Source: Anagrus nilaparvatae
Lineage: Eukaryota > Arthropoda > Insecta > Hymenoptera > Mymaridae
DNA length: 64,000 nt
Reading direction: 5' to 3'
NCBI GenBank assembly: GCA_022575985.1
Contig: JAKSXM010000156.1
Location: forward strand, 806,001 to 870,000
The notes below the pieces were generated by a model. That model made no database searches. It worked only from the letters and a program-made list of their open reading frames with translations, and was not told the origin of the DNA. Both the position numbers and the translations under genes were made by a program. Shown one piece after another: positions 23,316 to 34,434 of this stretch. Every line of letters starts with the position of its first letter. Positions within the stretch are counted from its first letter, which is position 1.

Positions 23316-26300
23316 ATGGTTGGAAGCAATGGCACAATGATTGCTGTTCGGCTTGTTCGCAGCAAATTAAGAAAACGAGAGGATCAAATAAATGTCAATA
23401 ATAACAACAATAACAACATAAATAGTATTAATAACAACAACAGTAATAATAATAACAATAATTTAATACATCAATTGCCAATAACATTAAGTACATTCGA
23501 TGGCGGTTACGTTAACCCAGTTGGTCCGGATATCGAAACAACAACAACGTGTGAACAATCATCAACAATTGTTGCAGTTGGCAATGGTTGTATTGTTACT
23601 GAAACAACTACAATCGATACATGTCAAGAAACAACCGAACAATTTATTTGGCAATTTCCACCGCCATATCCACCACCACAGTATTCTTTGTATAATGATC
23701 AGGTTAGTTACTTTTTTTTGAAAGAGTTTAATGACCCCTTTTTTTCAAATTAGAAAGATTTAGTATTGTAATAACCGTTATTATCATTATTATTAACCTT
23801 GATATTAAAATGTAATTTATTATTTCTTATCGTTTATTTCATAAATAACATCACGTTTAACAAAAATTTTTATTACGGTTGAAAAAAAAAATTTTTTACT
23901 TCTTTGAATTTCCGGTAAATTTTTTTCTAGGTATCACGTGTGTGCATGTGTGTGTATGTAGCATCTCTTCTTGCATCTGTTTTAAATTTTTATCGGTTTG
24001 AATATAATTATAAACTATTGTTACAGCCTTGAATACTTGAAATTTTAGATTTCCATATATTTTTTTTATGATTTTATCTATTTTTTTGATAAAATAATGG
24101 AATTGTTTTGTTTATCACACCATAGAATTTTTTTTTTGTTTTTTTTTTAATAAAAACAATAATGATTATTGTATAGTATTTAAATAACCTACATTTTAAT
24201 TGATTAGAAAATTTTTTTAAATTAATTTATTCTTGGTATCTTTGTGCCTTATCTTAAATTTTAAATATTTTGAAATTATACACTGTTAACTTGCTTTAGC
24301 ACAAAGGTCAATGAAACGAACTTTCTAAAATTTAATTTTAATAAATTGATGAAAATTTTTATAAAATTAATTACATAATTTAATCCCTTGTCAAGTAACT
24401 AACTATAATAATTATTTATATTTAAAAAAATCTTCGTTAATAATCGTTAATATTCGTAAAAGATCGTTATTATAAGATTTTAAAATGCATGTGTGCTGAA
24501 GGTTTTTGTTGAAAGAAATTAAATCCACTCTCACACACATGGAAAAAATCTGTCTATACAAAGGACCTAATCTCTTGGAATTATGTCTGGAGAATTTCGG
24601 AGTCGTGTTACATTACAATAGAAAATAAAAATCAAGATAAAAAAAAACGTTTGTATTTAAAATAATAATTATTAGATTATTAAAATGAGACGTCTTCACA
24701 TAATCTATTTTTAGATAAAACACTCGATAAAACAACAAAAAAATTTCCGGTTTTTTAAAAATAGAAATGTACCTTCGAATAATATTTTTTTTATGGAAAA
24801 AATAGGCTTATACTTAAAACCCCACACACATACATTGTTATTATTATTATTATTAACGACCTGGGTCCCTCGATATACTAATGTGACATCGTTTTACGCT
24901 CTACTTATTTTATACTTACAACAAACTTATTCTTTCTTTCACAGGTCAAACCGAACCTTTTTTTATTTATTATGAAATTAAAGCATTTACCTATTTCAAA
25001 GTTTTTTTTGGCTTATTGACAAAATTTTTTATTTATTAATTTTCTTTAATATTTTTTTAAAATTTATAATACCAATAAATTTTGACTTTTTAAAACAAAA
25101 TTAGTACTTTCATAATTAACCATTAGTGACCTACCTGATAGATTATTCATGCTATAAGGTTAAATACTAAAGATTTAAACCAGGTCAACAAAAAAATATC
25201 CACCACGTGTCTTTTTTTCTAACCCAAAAAATTTTTTCAAAAAAAATAAAAATCGTGTATTGCATGTTTATTATAAATTTTATTCAAATAAAATAGCTTT
25301 TTTTTTTTTTGTTTAAAATTAAAAAATTTTTGCTTAAAATAGAATGAAGGTAATTTTTAATATTTTTTCACGTGTAAGTTTATTATTATTATTATAAAAC
25401 TTGTAGTTTTTCCGTAATTCGATCGTTTTTTATTTTGAATTGTTATGTCATATAATATTACCAATATTGTGAGAAAAAAAATCGTTTTTTTGACCATGAC
25501 CCACTCAGTTATGTAAAAGAAAAGTGTTTGCTTCTTAATATTTATTTTTGATCTGTATTTTACTTGCACCCTTTTTTATGACTAATATTATTTTCGGAGT
25601 TTTCAAGTTTATGTAAATTTTAAATTTGAAAATTAAGTAAAGTAAATTTTTATACACGTGCTTAAAAATAAAAATTGAAAACTATATATGGCTTTTTTTC
25701 AAAATTTCTGTAAAAAAATTATTTGAGTAATTTTTTATGTAATAAGAAATTATTTAATGAAAAAAATTAAAAATTATTAGTTTCATTTTCCTTGTAGCTA
25801 AAATAATTAACAAGGAAAATTTAACTCGATTTAACTAATTAATTATAATTTTTTATTAAAAATCACATGAATTATATTAAATTGTTTCAATTTTCAACTA
25901 CGCCTATTAAATTTTTAAAATATAGACTGCGCTTAAAACCATAAATATCAAAAATAAAAACACTTAATTTGACTTAAAGAGGTTAAGAATTTATTTTTTA
26001 CATAATAAATAATAAATAAAAATGGTAATGAACTAAATAAACTCGAACACATAAATTTTTTTTGCATAACTTTATTAGTTTTTTTTTTTACATAAAATAA
26101 AAAAAAATGAGTTTTACATCATACCAACACATAACGTCATACAAAATTATTTTTATTTAACAACAACAAAAAAACTATTAATTCTTAAAAATATTACGTT
26201 TTTTTTATAAGGAAAAAAAATTGTAATTTTTAAATTTAGACTTGAAGTGTGTAAAAAAAAACGTTTTTTTTTTAACTGGTGTCTAAATTTAGACGAGTCT

Positions 26301-27307
26301 AAATAAAAAAAATTATAGGATTTTCCCCATAGAATCTTAAAAATAGCTGATGCTATTCATAGTTTTTTATTCGCTAATATTAATTTACCACAGGTCAAGC
26401 CTAATTGATTTTTGAAGTTAACATTGAACTTGAACGTTCTGGACTATTTTTATAAATAATTTGCCTTTTTTTATTCTCAAATCAATATTCAGTATTGTAG
26501 ACTAAAATTATAAATAAACTATAGACAGTAATAAATGATAATTTTTTGTTTCATCAATTTCTAATAATAAATTTTTACTATTGATTAAAAAAAAATTAAT
26601 GTGTGTGAGTGTGGTTAAAATTAGTATTACTTGCGTCTGTTCATTTTTTTTGTGGTTTTTCTTTTTTTACGTAATTTTTTTATTTTAGACGTTGTTGAAT
26701 GTCTTTTATGTTTTAAAACCGAAAAAAATTTGTAGACTTTGAAATAAATGCTTGAAGGGAGAATTGAAGTTATTTTAAATTGAATTTTATTCAAAGAAAT
26801 TTGCTTAAAAATTCAAGCATTACTATTTTTCAGTGTGCATAATTTTTCATTTGAATTTATTAAAAAAATAAATCAGATAAGAAATAAAAATTACAAAATT
26901 TATTGAAATAGCTAAAAATAATTTAAAACATGCAAATTTAATAAATGCATGGAGAGTGTAAAAAATTAAAAAAATTGATTATTCCCGGATATAAAATATG
27001 CGCATAAAACAAAGCGCAGCCTATATGGTCTTTTATAAGTTCAATGGCCAAAAAATGACAATTTATTGATTAATTTTTAAAACTAATAAAATCTTTTATT
27101 TTTCTGTTACAGGATACATTAGTACATGGAATGGTTAATAACAACAATAATAACAATCAAGTAGATAGGCAAAATAGTTTTGCTAAAGGGATACGTAAAA
27201 ATATTGGTGGACGTTGGCGTCGTTTGGTCAAGAAAAAACAAGATATCGAAACATGTTCAATACCACCAGAATTAAAGGATCAACTTAAAACTATTTATGT
27301 TTATTAA
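23316..27307 (+). CDS. Asn-rich basic protein of 193 residues, unrecognised (two exons)
   Basis: Coding exons are 23316-23702 and 27113-27307, joined across a 3410-bp intron (donor gttagtta, acceptor ctgttacag) in phase 0. The chosen ATG is the first AUG of the open frame, in an AAAAATGG context; extending the frame upstream uses no AUG. The protein starts MVGSNGTMIAVRLVRSKLRK (basic), has an Asn-rich run at about residues 28-49, a Thr-rich middle and a Pro/Tyr-rich FPPPYPPPQY before the junction. Exon 2 has another Asn run, then a dense, probably conserved end: SFAKGIRKNIGGRWRRLV, KKK, and SIPPELKDQLKTIYVY at the C terminus. No signal peptide, membrane helix or catalytic domain is visible. 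The basic stretches suggest a nuclear or regulatory protein, but that is inference. AATAAA occurs just after the stop (near 27310) and again at about 27518. Confidence 0.75.
23393..23465 (+). repeat. AAC/AAT trinucleotide tract coding poly-Asn
   Basis: Mixed AAC and AAT codons, broken by ATA, AGT and ATT, encode an interrupted Asn run in exon 1 of the two-exon gene. Codon mixing means selection or age has broken up any pure repeat. Confidence 0.85.
23703..27112 (+). other. Intron of the Asn-rich gene
   Basis: AT-rich intron, no nested gene supported. A small open frame at 24793-24975 has no recognisable content. Confidence 0.6.
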
Positions 27308-30300
27308 GAAATAAACATTTTTTTGTTTTCTACCTTAGTGAAATTTTTGTAATTTAATTATTTGACCAACCATTTTTTTCTTGTAAATAATTAATTTTAT
27401 AGAATTGTAATTTTTAATTAATTTATTATTAATGATTAGAAAAATTAAGATCCTCGATTAAAAAAATTTTTTGACAAAATAAGTTTTTAATTGCATATCC
27501 GTAGTCAAAAATGAGCAATAAAATATTTGTCGAGGAGCAAGTAAAGAAAATTTGTAAATAGTAAAAGAAAAAAATATCATTTGTAAATAGTATAATAATT
27601 AAAAGAAAAAACTTGTAAATTATAAGTATGTGTCTGAGTGTGAGTGTAAATGTTTGTGTTAAAAAAAGGAAAAAAAATTGTAATTTAAGTAAAAGATAAG
27701 AAAATATTTAATAAGAAATGAGATTCTGTAATTATTTTTTAAAACAAAATTTGAGAGCTACCGTTAATAATTATTTATTTGACAAATGTATGATATTAAT
27801 TGTCAATTAACTAAAAATTTTGACATATAAAATTGAAAGTTTAAAAAAAAAGAAAAGAGGATTTGAGAAAGTGCTTATATTAACATAATTACATTTAATT
27901 TAAAAAAGGCACTTTTTAAGAAAGTTTTTTTTTTACAACTGATAATTAATTAATTGTTTAAAAATGTTAATTTTTTTTTGTTTTTGCTGCATAAATTAAA
28001 AGGAAAAATTATATTTGACGATGATTTTGTATGCGAATGAAAAAGTAATTAATTGACTTTAAAAAATGTTAATTTTTTGGTGCCTTAAATTTAAAAAATT
28101 CATTTCGATAGAGACTGAAAATAAGAATTATATCATATTTAATATTAAGACACTAAAATTTTGTTTATACGGTAGCTTGTCTCTATCTAAAATTATATAA
28201 CTTTTTGTAAATTAATTGAATGATGATGTAAAGAAATACGTATTTTTTATTCATTAGTAAAATAGAAATAGTTTTTTTTTTCAAAAAAAAAAAAAAAGAG
28301 GATAAAAAACAAATTTAAGCTTTATAATAAATAAATACGTCATTATATAGTTTTTTTTTTGTTAAAGAATCTACGAGCTAAATCACGGCCTCGTATTTAT
28401 AAGTTCCTGAACGCAATTTTATTTGTCGATTTTTTTTACTAAAAAAAAGAATTATTGTAACAACCACTATTTTTTTTTTGTAATTTAAAAAAAAATCGAC
28501 AAGGATATGCTTAGATAATAATAATTGAAAAATTCAAAATGATATAATAATTTTTTTATAGAGGAATTTAAATAGCAAAAAAAAAATGAATGAACCTCTT
28601 AAAATTATCAAAACGGCTCATATTGAGCTTTAAAAAAATTTGTATAAAAAAAAACATCTTTTTGTCAATAAAAGATATGAAAATTTTTTTAAATAATTTG
28701 TATTGTTGTAATTAATTTGTAAATAATTATTCTTTTTAAACAAAATTAATCTTGCCAATTAGATTTATTTTATGAGAATGAATTATAGAAAGAATTTAAA
28801 AAAATAATTATTTTTTTATACAATTTGTGTATTAAATAAAATTCAAAAATTATTAAATTTGACTGTTCTGTATAAAAATGAGAACTGTGATTATTTGATT
28901 GTTTAAATATTCTCTTAATAATTCAAAAACAGTCATTTTTTCATATTTTTTAATTTAATAATTGATTTAATAGACAAAAAATAAAAATTGCATTGAATTT
29001 AAAATTTGCTCTATTTAAGAAGTTCTTAAAATATGTTATAATGGCTAGTCACTTGATAGTTGAAAATTTTTAATTTAAAAAATAAAACAAAATATTCCTA
29101 TATTATAATAACTTGAGCTGTATTTATATTATTATTATTATATTATTATTATTATTTTCCTATGTTAAATACAACAATATGAAATAAAATATTTTAAAAT
29201 ATAAATTAATTATTTTGTTATTAAAATTCACCTTACTTCTATTCCTATAATACTTCTGGTTTTGAAACTAAGCCAATATTATAATAAATTTATAAAAATT
29301 AATTTGACAATTTAAAAACAAAAAATAAATTTTTTTTAGATTTTATTTCCAACTATAAATATTATTAAATCATGATTTTTATTAAATTAAATTTATTACT
29401 TTTTTTAAAAATTGTTTATTTTTAAAATTTTATGAAAAATTATTTGTTTTTTTATTATTTCATTATTCTTAAAATATAAACTACCTGATAACGTTTTAAG
29501 ATTGATTTTTTGTTTTTTTTCATCTTAAATTTCTATTTTTTGTTTTACAAAATTATTCGGAAAATTTTTTTAATTTTTCTTACATTAAAATATTAAGTTG
29601 ATCTGTTTTAATTTTGCTTGAATTGTTTAAATTTTAAATCTTATTTTTTTTAAATCTATAAGTAGTTTGTTATTCAAGCAAAATCGCAAAGATATCTCTG
29701 ATATCTGGCAGTATCATTCGCAAAAAAGATTATGCAGTTTGGGACCTATAAATACTTCATATCAGATGTACTATACCGATCAAAAAAATATTCATTATAC
29801 ATATTTTCATTTTTTGTTTTTTTTCAATTAAGATAAGGGACGTATCTCTAGAAAACGGTGCAAAATTAAAATTTTTTCCTGTTGTAAATATATTAAAATA
29901 AATTTAGCCAAAATGAAAATATCTCAGGATTATTTTAATTTCTTTGCAAACTACCTCGACCTACGCTGATTTCTAAATAGGCTTTATGCACATAATGGCA
30001 CCATGATTGAAATATAAACTCTTTGGATTGAAAACCCAACATGATAATTGATTGATGCACCTATTGACCCAAATTTTCCATCCCTAGATGAAATTTTATG
30101 ATTTTTTTTACTTATATCAAGTGGCACATTTGGGCTTCCTGGAGTGCCTGGGCGGTAATGGGTTAACACCAATGGTAAAATAACAGGTAAAATATATCAC
30201 TGATTAATCATAACTGTCTGTGACATCTGTTGTATCGAGGTATAACTTATGTTAAATGGTAAGTATATAATTTTTGCAATATATTGTGAGTAACCTTAGG

Positions 30301-30640
30301 TGGATGCAAATTTAATATATCATTATCTATATTAACTACATACACTAAAAAGAACGTTTAGCTAAAAAATTGAAAATTCATAAAATCTATAATTTTTAAA
30401 GAAATGAGAATTTAACATTTATTAACTATATAATATTTATAAGTTCTAAAAATGGTAAGCTAGGTTTCTTTCTTTAACATTCTGGCAAGTTTTCTTATTT
30501 TTTATTTCAACCACGTATCTTATCGTAAAAATTTTTTCCTTTTTAAGGACCCATAAGAAAAGTCCCGTAGAATCCGATTCCGCAGTCAACATTTCTTTTA
30601 AACTGCATCCATGCATTTTCAACGTCCAAAACCATTTTGG
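27308..30640. other. Likely 3' UTR then AT-rich intergenic DNA
   Basis: AATAAA near 27310, 27518 and 28669 offers possible polyadenylation sites for the upstream gene. At 30129-30166 the sequence ends GGCGGTAATGGGTTAA; read in reverse, TTAACCCATTACCGCC resembles a piggyBac-type terminus, but no partner end was found. No exon supported. Confidence 0.4.
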
Positions 30641-30644
30641 TTCC

Positions 30645-30751
30645 TCATAGAGGAACCTTTGTGATAGATGAAATTTTGATTTTTGATTTTTTGGCATATA
30701 AGCACGTTTTGGGACCTCAGGAAGCTAAAAAACCGGTTTTTAAAAAAAGTC

Positions 30752-30791
<40 letters not shown>

Positions 30792-30840
30792 ACCGGTGAA
30801 ATTTCACAACCATTATGGAATTAAGACCTAATTTTTTTTT
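30645..30840 (-). repeat. Microsatellite-bearing dispersed repeat, copy 1
   Basis: Minus-strand copy of the unit at 62040-62260. Shared parts in order are GGTCTTAATTCCATAATG, a CACCGGTTACATAC block, a CA/GT microsatellite (GT run 30756-30782), GAAAACCGGTTTTT (written as AAAAACCGGTTTT), CAAAACGTGCTTATATGCC and a GGTTCCTC...GAGGAACC small hairpin. A repeat growing around an internal microsatellite is typical of microsatellite-associated interspersed elements in insects. The open frames on both copies are shadows of it. Confidence 0.8.
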
Positions 30841-30873
30841 CAATCAAACTACTTTTTTTTTTTTTTTAATTTG

Positions 30874-31700
30874 GATGTAATACCTCATTTATTTCCATGA
30901 AAGTACTTATATTTGAAAGTACGATTTTTACTCGATATCTCGAATCTAATAACTAATTTTTTGAAAATTTTTTTCTCAAAATTTTTTTCACCAAAAAATA
31001 CAAAAAAAACTTTATTTTTTTTTATTTTTGGATGTAGTACCTAATTGATTTCTATGAGAGTACTAGTTTTAGAAATATCGTTTATAGTAATTTTTTGGAC
31101 CTGAAACTTAATTATTTCAAAATTTTTTTCTCAAAATTAAAAAAACAAAAAAATTAAAAAATCTGTAATATTTTTTTTTTTTTAGTGTAATACTTCCTTT
31201 AATTCCATGAAAGTACTAATATTTGAAAATTTTGCAATCGGTGGTATTTAACAACCATTATGGAATTAAGATCTAATTTTTTTTTTCAAAAATTTTTTCA
31301 TCAAGAGATTTCAAAATACTTTTTTTTTTTTTTAAATTTAGATGTAATACCTCATTTATTTCCATAAAAGTACTTATATTTGAAAGTATGGTTTTTACTC
31401 AATATCTCAAATCTGATAATTAATTTTTTGAAAATTTTTTTCCCAAAATTTTTTTCACAAAAAAATACAAAGAATAACAAATTTTTTTTTTGTTCGGACG
31501 TAGTACCTAATTAATTTCTATGAGAGTACTAGTTTTAGAAAGCTTATTCATAGTAATTTTTTGGATCTGATACCGAATTTTTTCAAAATTTTTTTCTCAA
31601 TATTAATAAAACAAAAAAATTAAAAAATCTGTAATATTGTTTTTTTTTTAAGGGTAATACCTAGTTTATTGACAATTTTTTTCTAAAAATTTGTTAAATA
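30874..31700. repeat. Higher-order tandem repeat: 3-monomer, 467-bp period
   Basis: Six related monomers are anchored on GATGTAATACCTCATTTATT-like starts at 30874, 31031, 31185, 31341, 31498 and 31652. Spacings are 157, 154, 156, 157 and 154 bp. Monomers 1 and 4, 2 and 5, and 3 and 6 match best, each exactly 467 bp apart (for example CCTAATTGATTTCTATGAG in 2 versus CCTAATTAATTTCTATGAG in 5). This is a two-copy higher-order repeat. Inverted copies of the monomer flank the second microsatellite element at 61770-62040. Confidence 0.85.
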
Positions 31701-31884
31701 AAAAACATTAAATCACAGCAACATTTTTTTTCTTTTAAAATACGGCATTTAACTTTTTTTTAAGAAATACTGATATCTCAAATTATAATTTTTATTAGAT
31801 AAAATAGACCATTATAAATATTTTGCTATTGTTAATGAGGAACCATAGTGCCAATCACTTGGCAGCGAAAAACGGCAGGTTCGA

Positions 31885-32242
31885 CTCGGTAAATCGAACA
31901 TAACCTCTAAAACTAATTTGAGCAGAATATTTGCTCAAAAAATGATTTTAACGAAATTTTATGAGAAGCTCGGAGAAGAGACACCTCAATAATAAAAAAA
32001 TGAATTAACTTACAAAATCTCAAGCTGCAAAATGCTTTATTTTTCGAAAAAGTTGCTTTTTTCATAAATTTACGAAAAAAGTGACTTTCTTGGAAAATAT
32101 AGCATTTTGTAGCTTGTGATTTTGCAAATTAATTCATTTTTTTATTATTGAGGTACCTCTTCTCATAAAATTTCATTAAAATCATTTTTTGAACAAATAT
32201 ACTACTCAAATTAGTTTTAGAGGTTATGTTCGATTTACCGAG
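31885..32242. repeat. 358-bp foldback hairpin
   Basis: The first half, from CTCGGTAAATCGAACATAAC, is mirrored by the second half, ending GTTATGTTCGATTTACCGAG; arms of about 170 bp meet at a centre near 32065. Internal landmarks such as CTCTAAAACTAATTTGAG, AATGATTTTAACGAAATTTT and AAAATGCTTTATTTTTCG recur inverted. No target duplication was identified. Confidence 0.85.
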
Positions 32243-32768
32243 CGAACATGTCCCAGCTTGCAATAATGGTATTTAAAAACTCATTTTTCACAAATTTCAA
32301 ACTTCCCTGATCAAAATCATGAAAATTCGGATCCCTTGGAAAATGTTACACAGGTGTACAAATTTAAGTGTCTTTTGAAAGGTTTGTGTGAAAATGGCGA
32401 AATTTCAAAGTTAAAATTGAAATTTTTAGTTTTGACTGAATTTATGACTTTGAAATTTCATAATTATATGCCGATGTTGGCCTCCAAAATAGGAAATTAA
32501 ATTCCACTGGTTTCAATAAAGGGTACTTCACTAATTTATAAGGTACCATTTATTTCTTCCTAAACGAAGGGAAAATGTATAAAAATGGACAAATTATAAA
32601 CTAGAAATTACTATTTGGTCAATACGCCAAAGGAAAGGTACGCCTTTAAGTTAATCATAATAAAATTTTGTGCGCTATACGTTTTGTGGGTTGCGGATTA
32701 CAAATTTGAGTGTTTAATTCATATGCTCAAACTTTGCGTGAACCCCTTAAATTTGCAATAAGAGGACT

Positions 32769-34425
32769 AATAGAATATTCCATTAATTTAATGTCGCTGC
32801 TATTGAATTAATGGGTAATTTAAATGGTGGTGACATTAAATTAAAAGAATTATTATTGAATCAATGAAATTTTCTATTGTACTCCAGTCAAAATACGGGG
32901 GGGGGGGGGGGTTGTATTCTTACTGGCGAACATGAGATTTGCATTCCTATATGTTTTTTGGTTCGCACCATACGGGTTTTTTGGGTCGCTGATCAAGAAT
33001 TTTGACTTCTTTGTCTGAAATAATTAAAATTTCACCCCTAAATTGGCTAAAATTACCCCCGAAAAGGGGATGATTTTGCTATTTTCGCACTTCGAGCAAC
33101 AAAGATATGTCTATATAGGTTTTTTGAGTCGCTGATTAAGAATTTCGACTAATTTTACATAAATAATTAAAATTTCACCCCTAAATTGGCTAAAATTACC
33201 CCCGAAAAGGGGGTGATTTTGCTATTTTCGCACTTTGAGCAACAAAGATATGTCTATATAGGTTTTTTGAGTCGCTGATTAAGAATTTCGACTTATTTTT
33301 CATAAATATTCCATATTTTACCCTTAAATTAGCTAAAACTAGCCCTTAAAAGGATGTTTTTGCTATTTTCGCACTTTGTGCATCCAGGATATGTATATAT
33401 AGGTTTTGTGGGTCTTTAATCAAGAATTTCGACTCCTTTTTCAAAAATATTCAATATTTGACCCATAAAACAGCTAAAATTACTCCTAAAAGGTGTGTTT
33501 TGGCTATTTTCACACTTTGAGCATCCAGATTATATGTCCATTCAGGTCCCTGGGCCGCTGATCAATAAAAATTTGTTATTTTTTATAAAAAATTAATACT
33601 AACCTGAAAAATAAATTATTGTAGTGAAGGTAAAAATGAATAAATGAAACTTAATATTTTTTTTTTTATAATGCATGCTCAAGAAATATTGAATACTTAT
33701 GAATAATAAGTCGAAATTCTTGATTAGCGACGCAAAAAACCTATATGGACATATCCTGGATGCTAAAAGTGAACAAATAGCAAAAACACCCCTATTAGGG
33801 GTAGTTTTAGCTAATTTAAGGGTAAAATAATGAATATTTATGAAAAATAAGTCGAAATTCTTAATTAGCGACCCAAAAAACCTAATGGACATATCCTGGT
33901 TACTCAAAGTGCCCAAATAGCAAAAACACCCATTTTAGGGGTAGTTTTAGCTAATTTATGGGTAAAATATGGAATATTTATGAAAAATAAGTCGAAATTC
34001 TTAATTAGCGACCCAAAAACCCTATATGGACATATCCTGGTTGCACAAAGTGCGAAAATAGCAAAATCACCCCCTTTTCGGGGGTAATTTTAGCCAATTT
34101 AGGGGTGAAATTTTAATTATTTAAGACAAAGAAGTCGAAATTCTTGATCAGCGACCCAAAAAACCCGTATGGTGCGAATCTGAGCGCTCGAAGTGCAACT
34201 ATGTAAAAAACACCCCATTTTGGGGTAGTTTTTTGCAAATTTAGGGGTGAAGCCCCCATTTCTTTACGAAATGACCCCGATTTTCGTGTTCAGCGACCCA
34301 AAAAACATATAGGAAAGCAAATCTCATGTTCGCCAGTAAAAATACAACCAAACCCGTATTTTGACTGGAGTATTGACATATTTTAATGTCGACGTCATTG
34401 ATTCAAAGACGGCAATTTTTCAGTG
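32769..34425. mobile_element. CACTG MITE copy carrying a nested foldback element
   Basis: The parts 32769-32879 and 34373-34425 together match the intact element at 48118-48357: CATTAATTTAATGTCGCTG, GGTGACATTAAATTAA, TATTGAATCAATG, then after the insert CATATTTTAATG, TCATTGATTCAAAG and TTTTTCAGTG. The left terminus is missing. The 1493-bp insert at 32880-34372 splits it. Confidence 0.8.
32880..34372. mobile_element. 1493-bp foldback transposon with five 142-bp units per arm
   Basis: Termini TACTCCAGTCAAAATACGGG (32880) and CCCGTATTTTGACTGGAGTA (to 34372) are perfect inverted repeats, followed by a G run on the left. The left arm holds five direct units anchored on CGCTGATTAAGAATTTCGAC at about 32991, 33134, 33277, 33418 and 33559 (period 141-143). 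The right arm holds five inverted units at about 33717, 33857, 33997, 34140 and 34285. TTG flanks both sides (32877-32879 and 34373-34375). The paralogous empty site at 48.3 kb has a single TTG, supporting a 3-bp target duplication. No transposase is encoded. Confidence 0.85.
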
Positions 34426-34434
34426 CATAAACAT

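Noticed and set aside
23500..23721. Second frame overlapping exon 1 of the Asn-rich gene
   Set aside because: Shadow of the real frame: the same codon repeats read out of phase as Gln and His runs.
29984..30172. Open frame with HYRPGTPGSPNVPLD, collagen-like at first glance
   Set aside because: The stretch is too short, has no Gly-X-Y periodicity, and coincides with a possible transposon terminus.
30619..30843. THTHTHTH peptides here and at 62036-62233
   Set aside because: Translation of (CA)n microsatellites in a repeated element.
31879..31910. GGTTCGACTC, reminiscent of a tRNA T-arm
   Set aside because: No acceptor stem, D-arm or anticodon arm can be paired around it; it is the start of a foldback arm.
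33599..33916. 105-codon open frame with an internal repeat
   Set aside because: Product of the inverted 142-bp units of the foldback element.
32991..34300. Regularly spaced repeats suggesting a CRISPR-like array
   Set aside because: Units are 142 bp, directly tandem with no unique spacers, mirrored in inverted arms, and in a eukaryotic genome.
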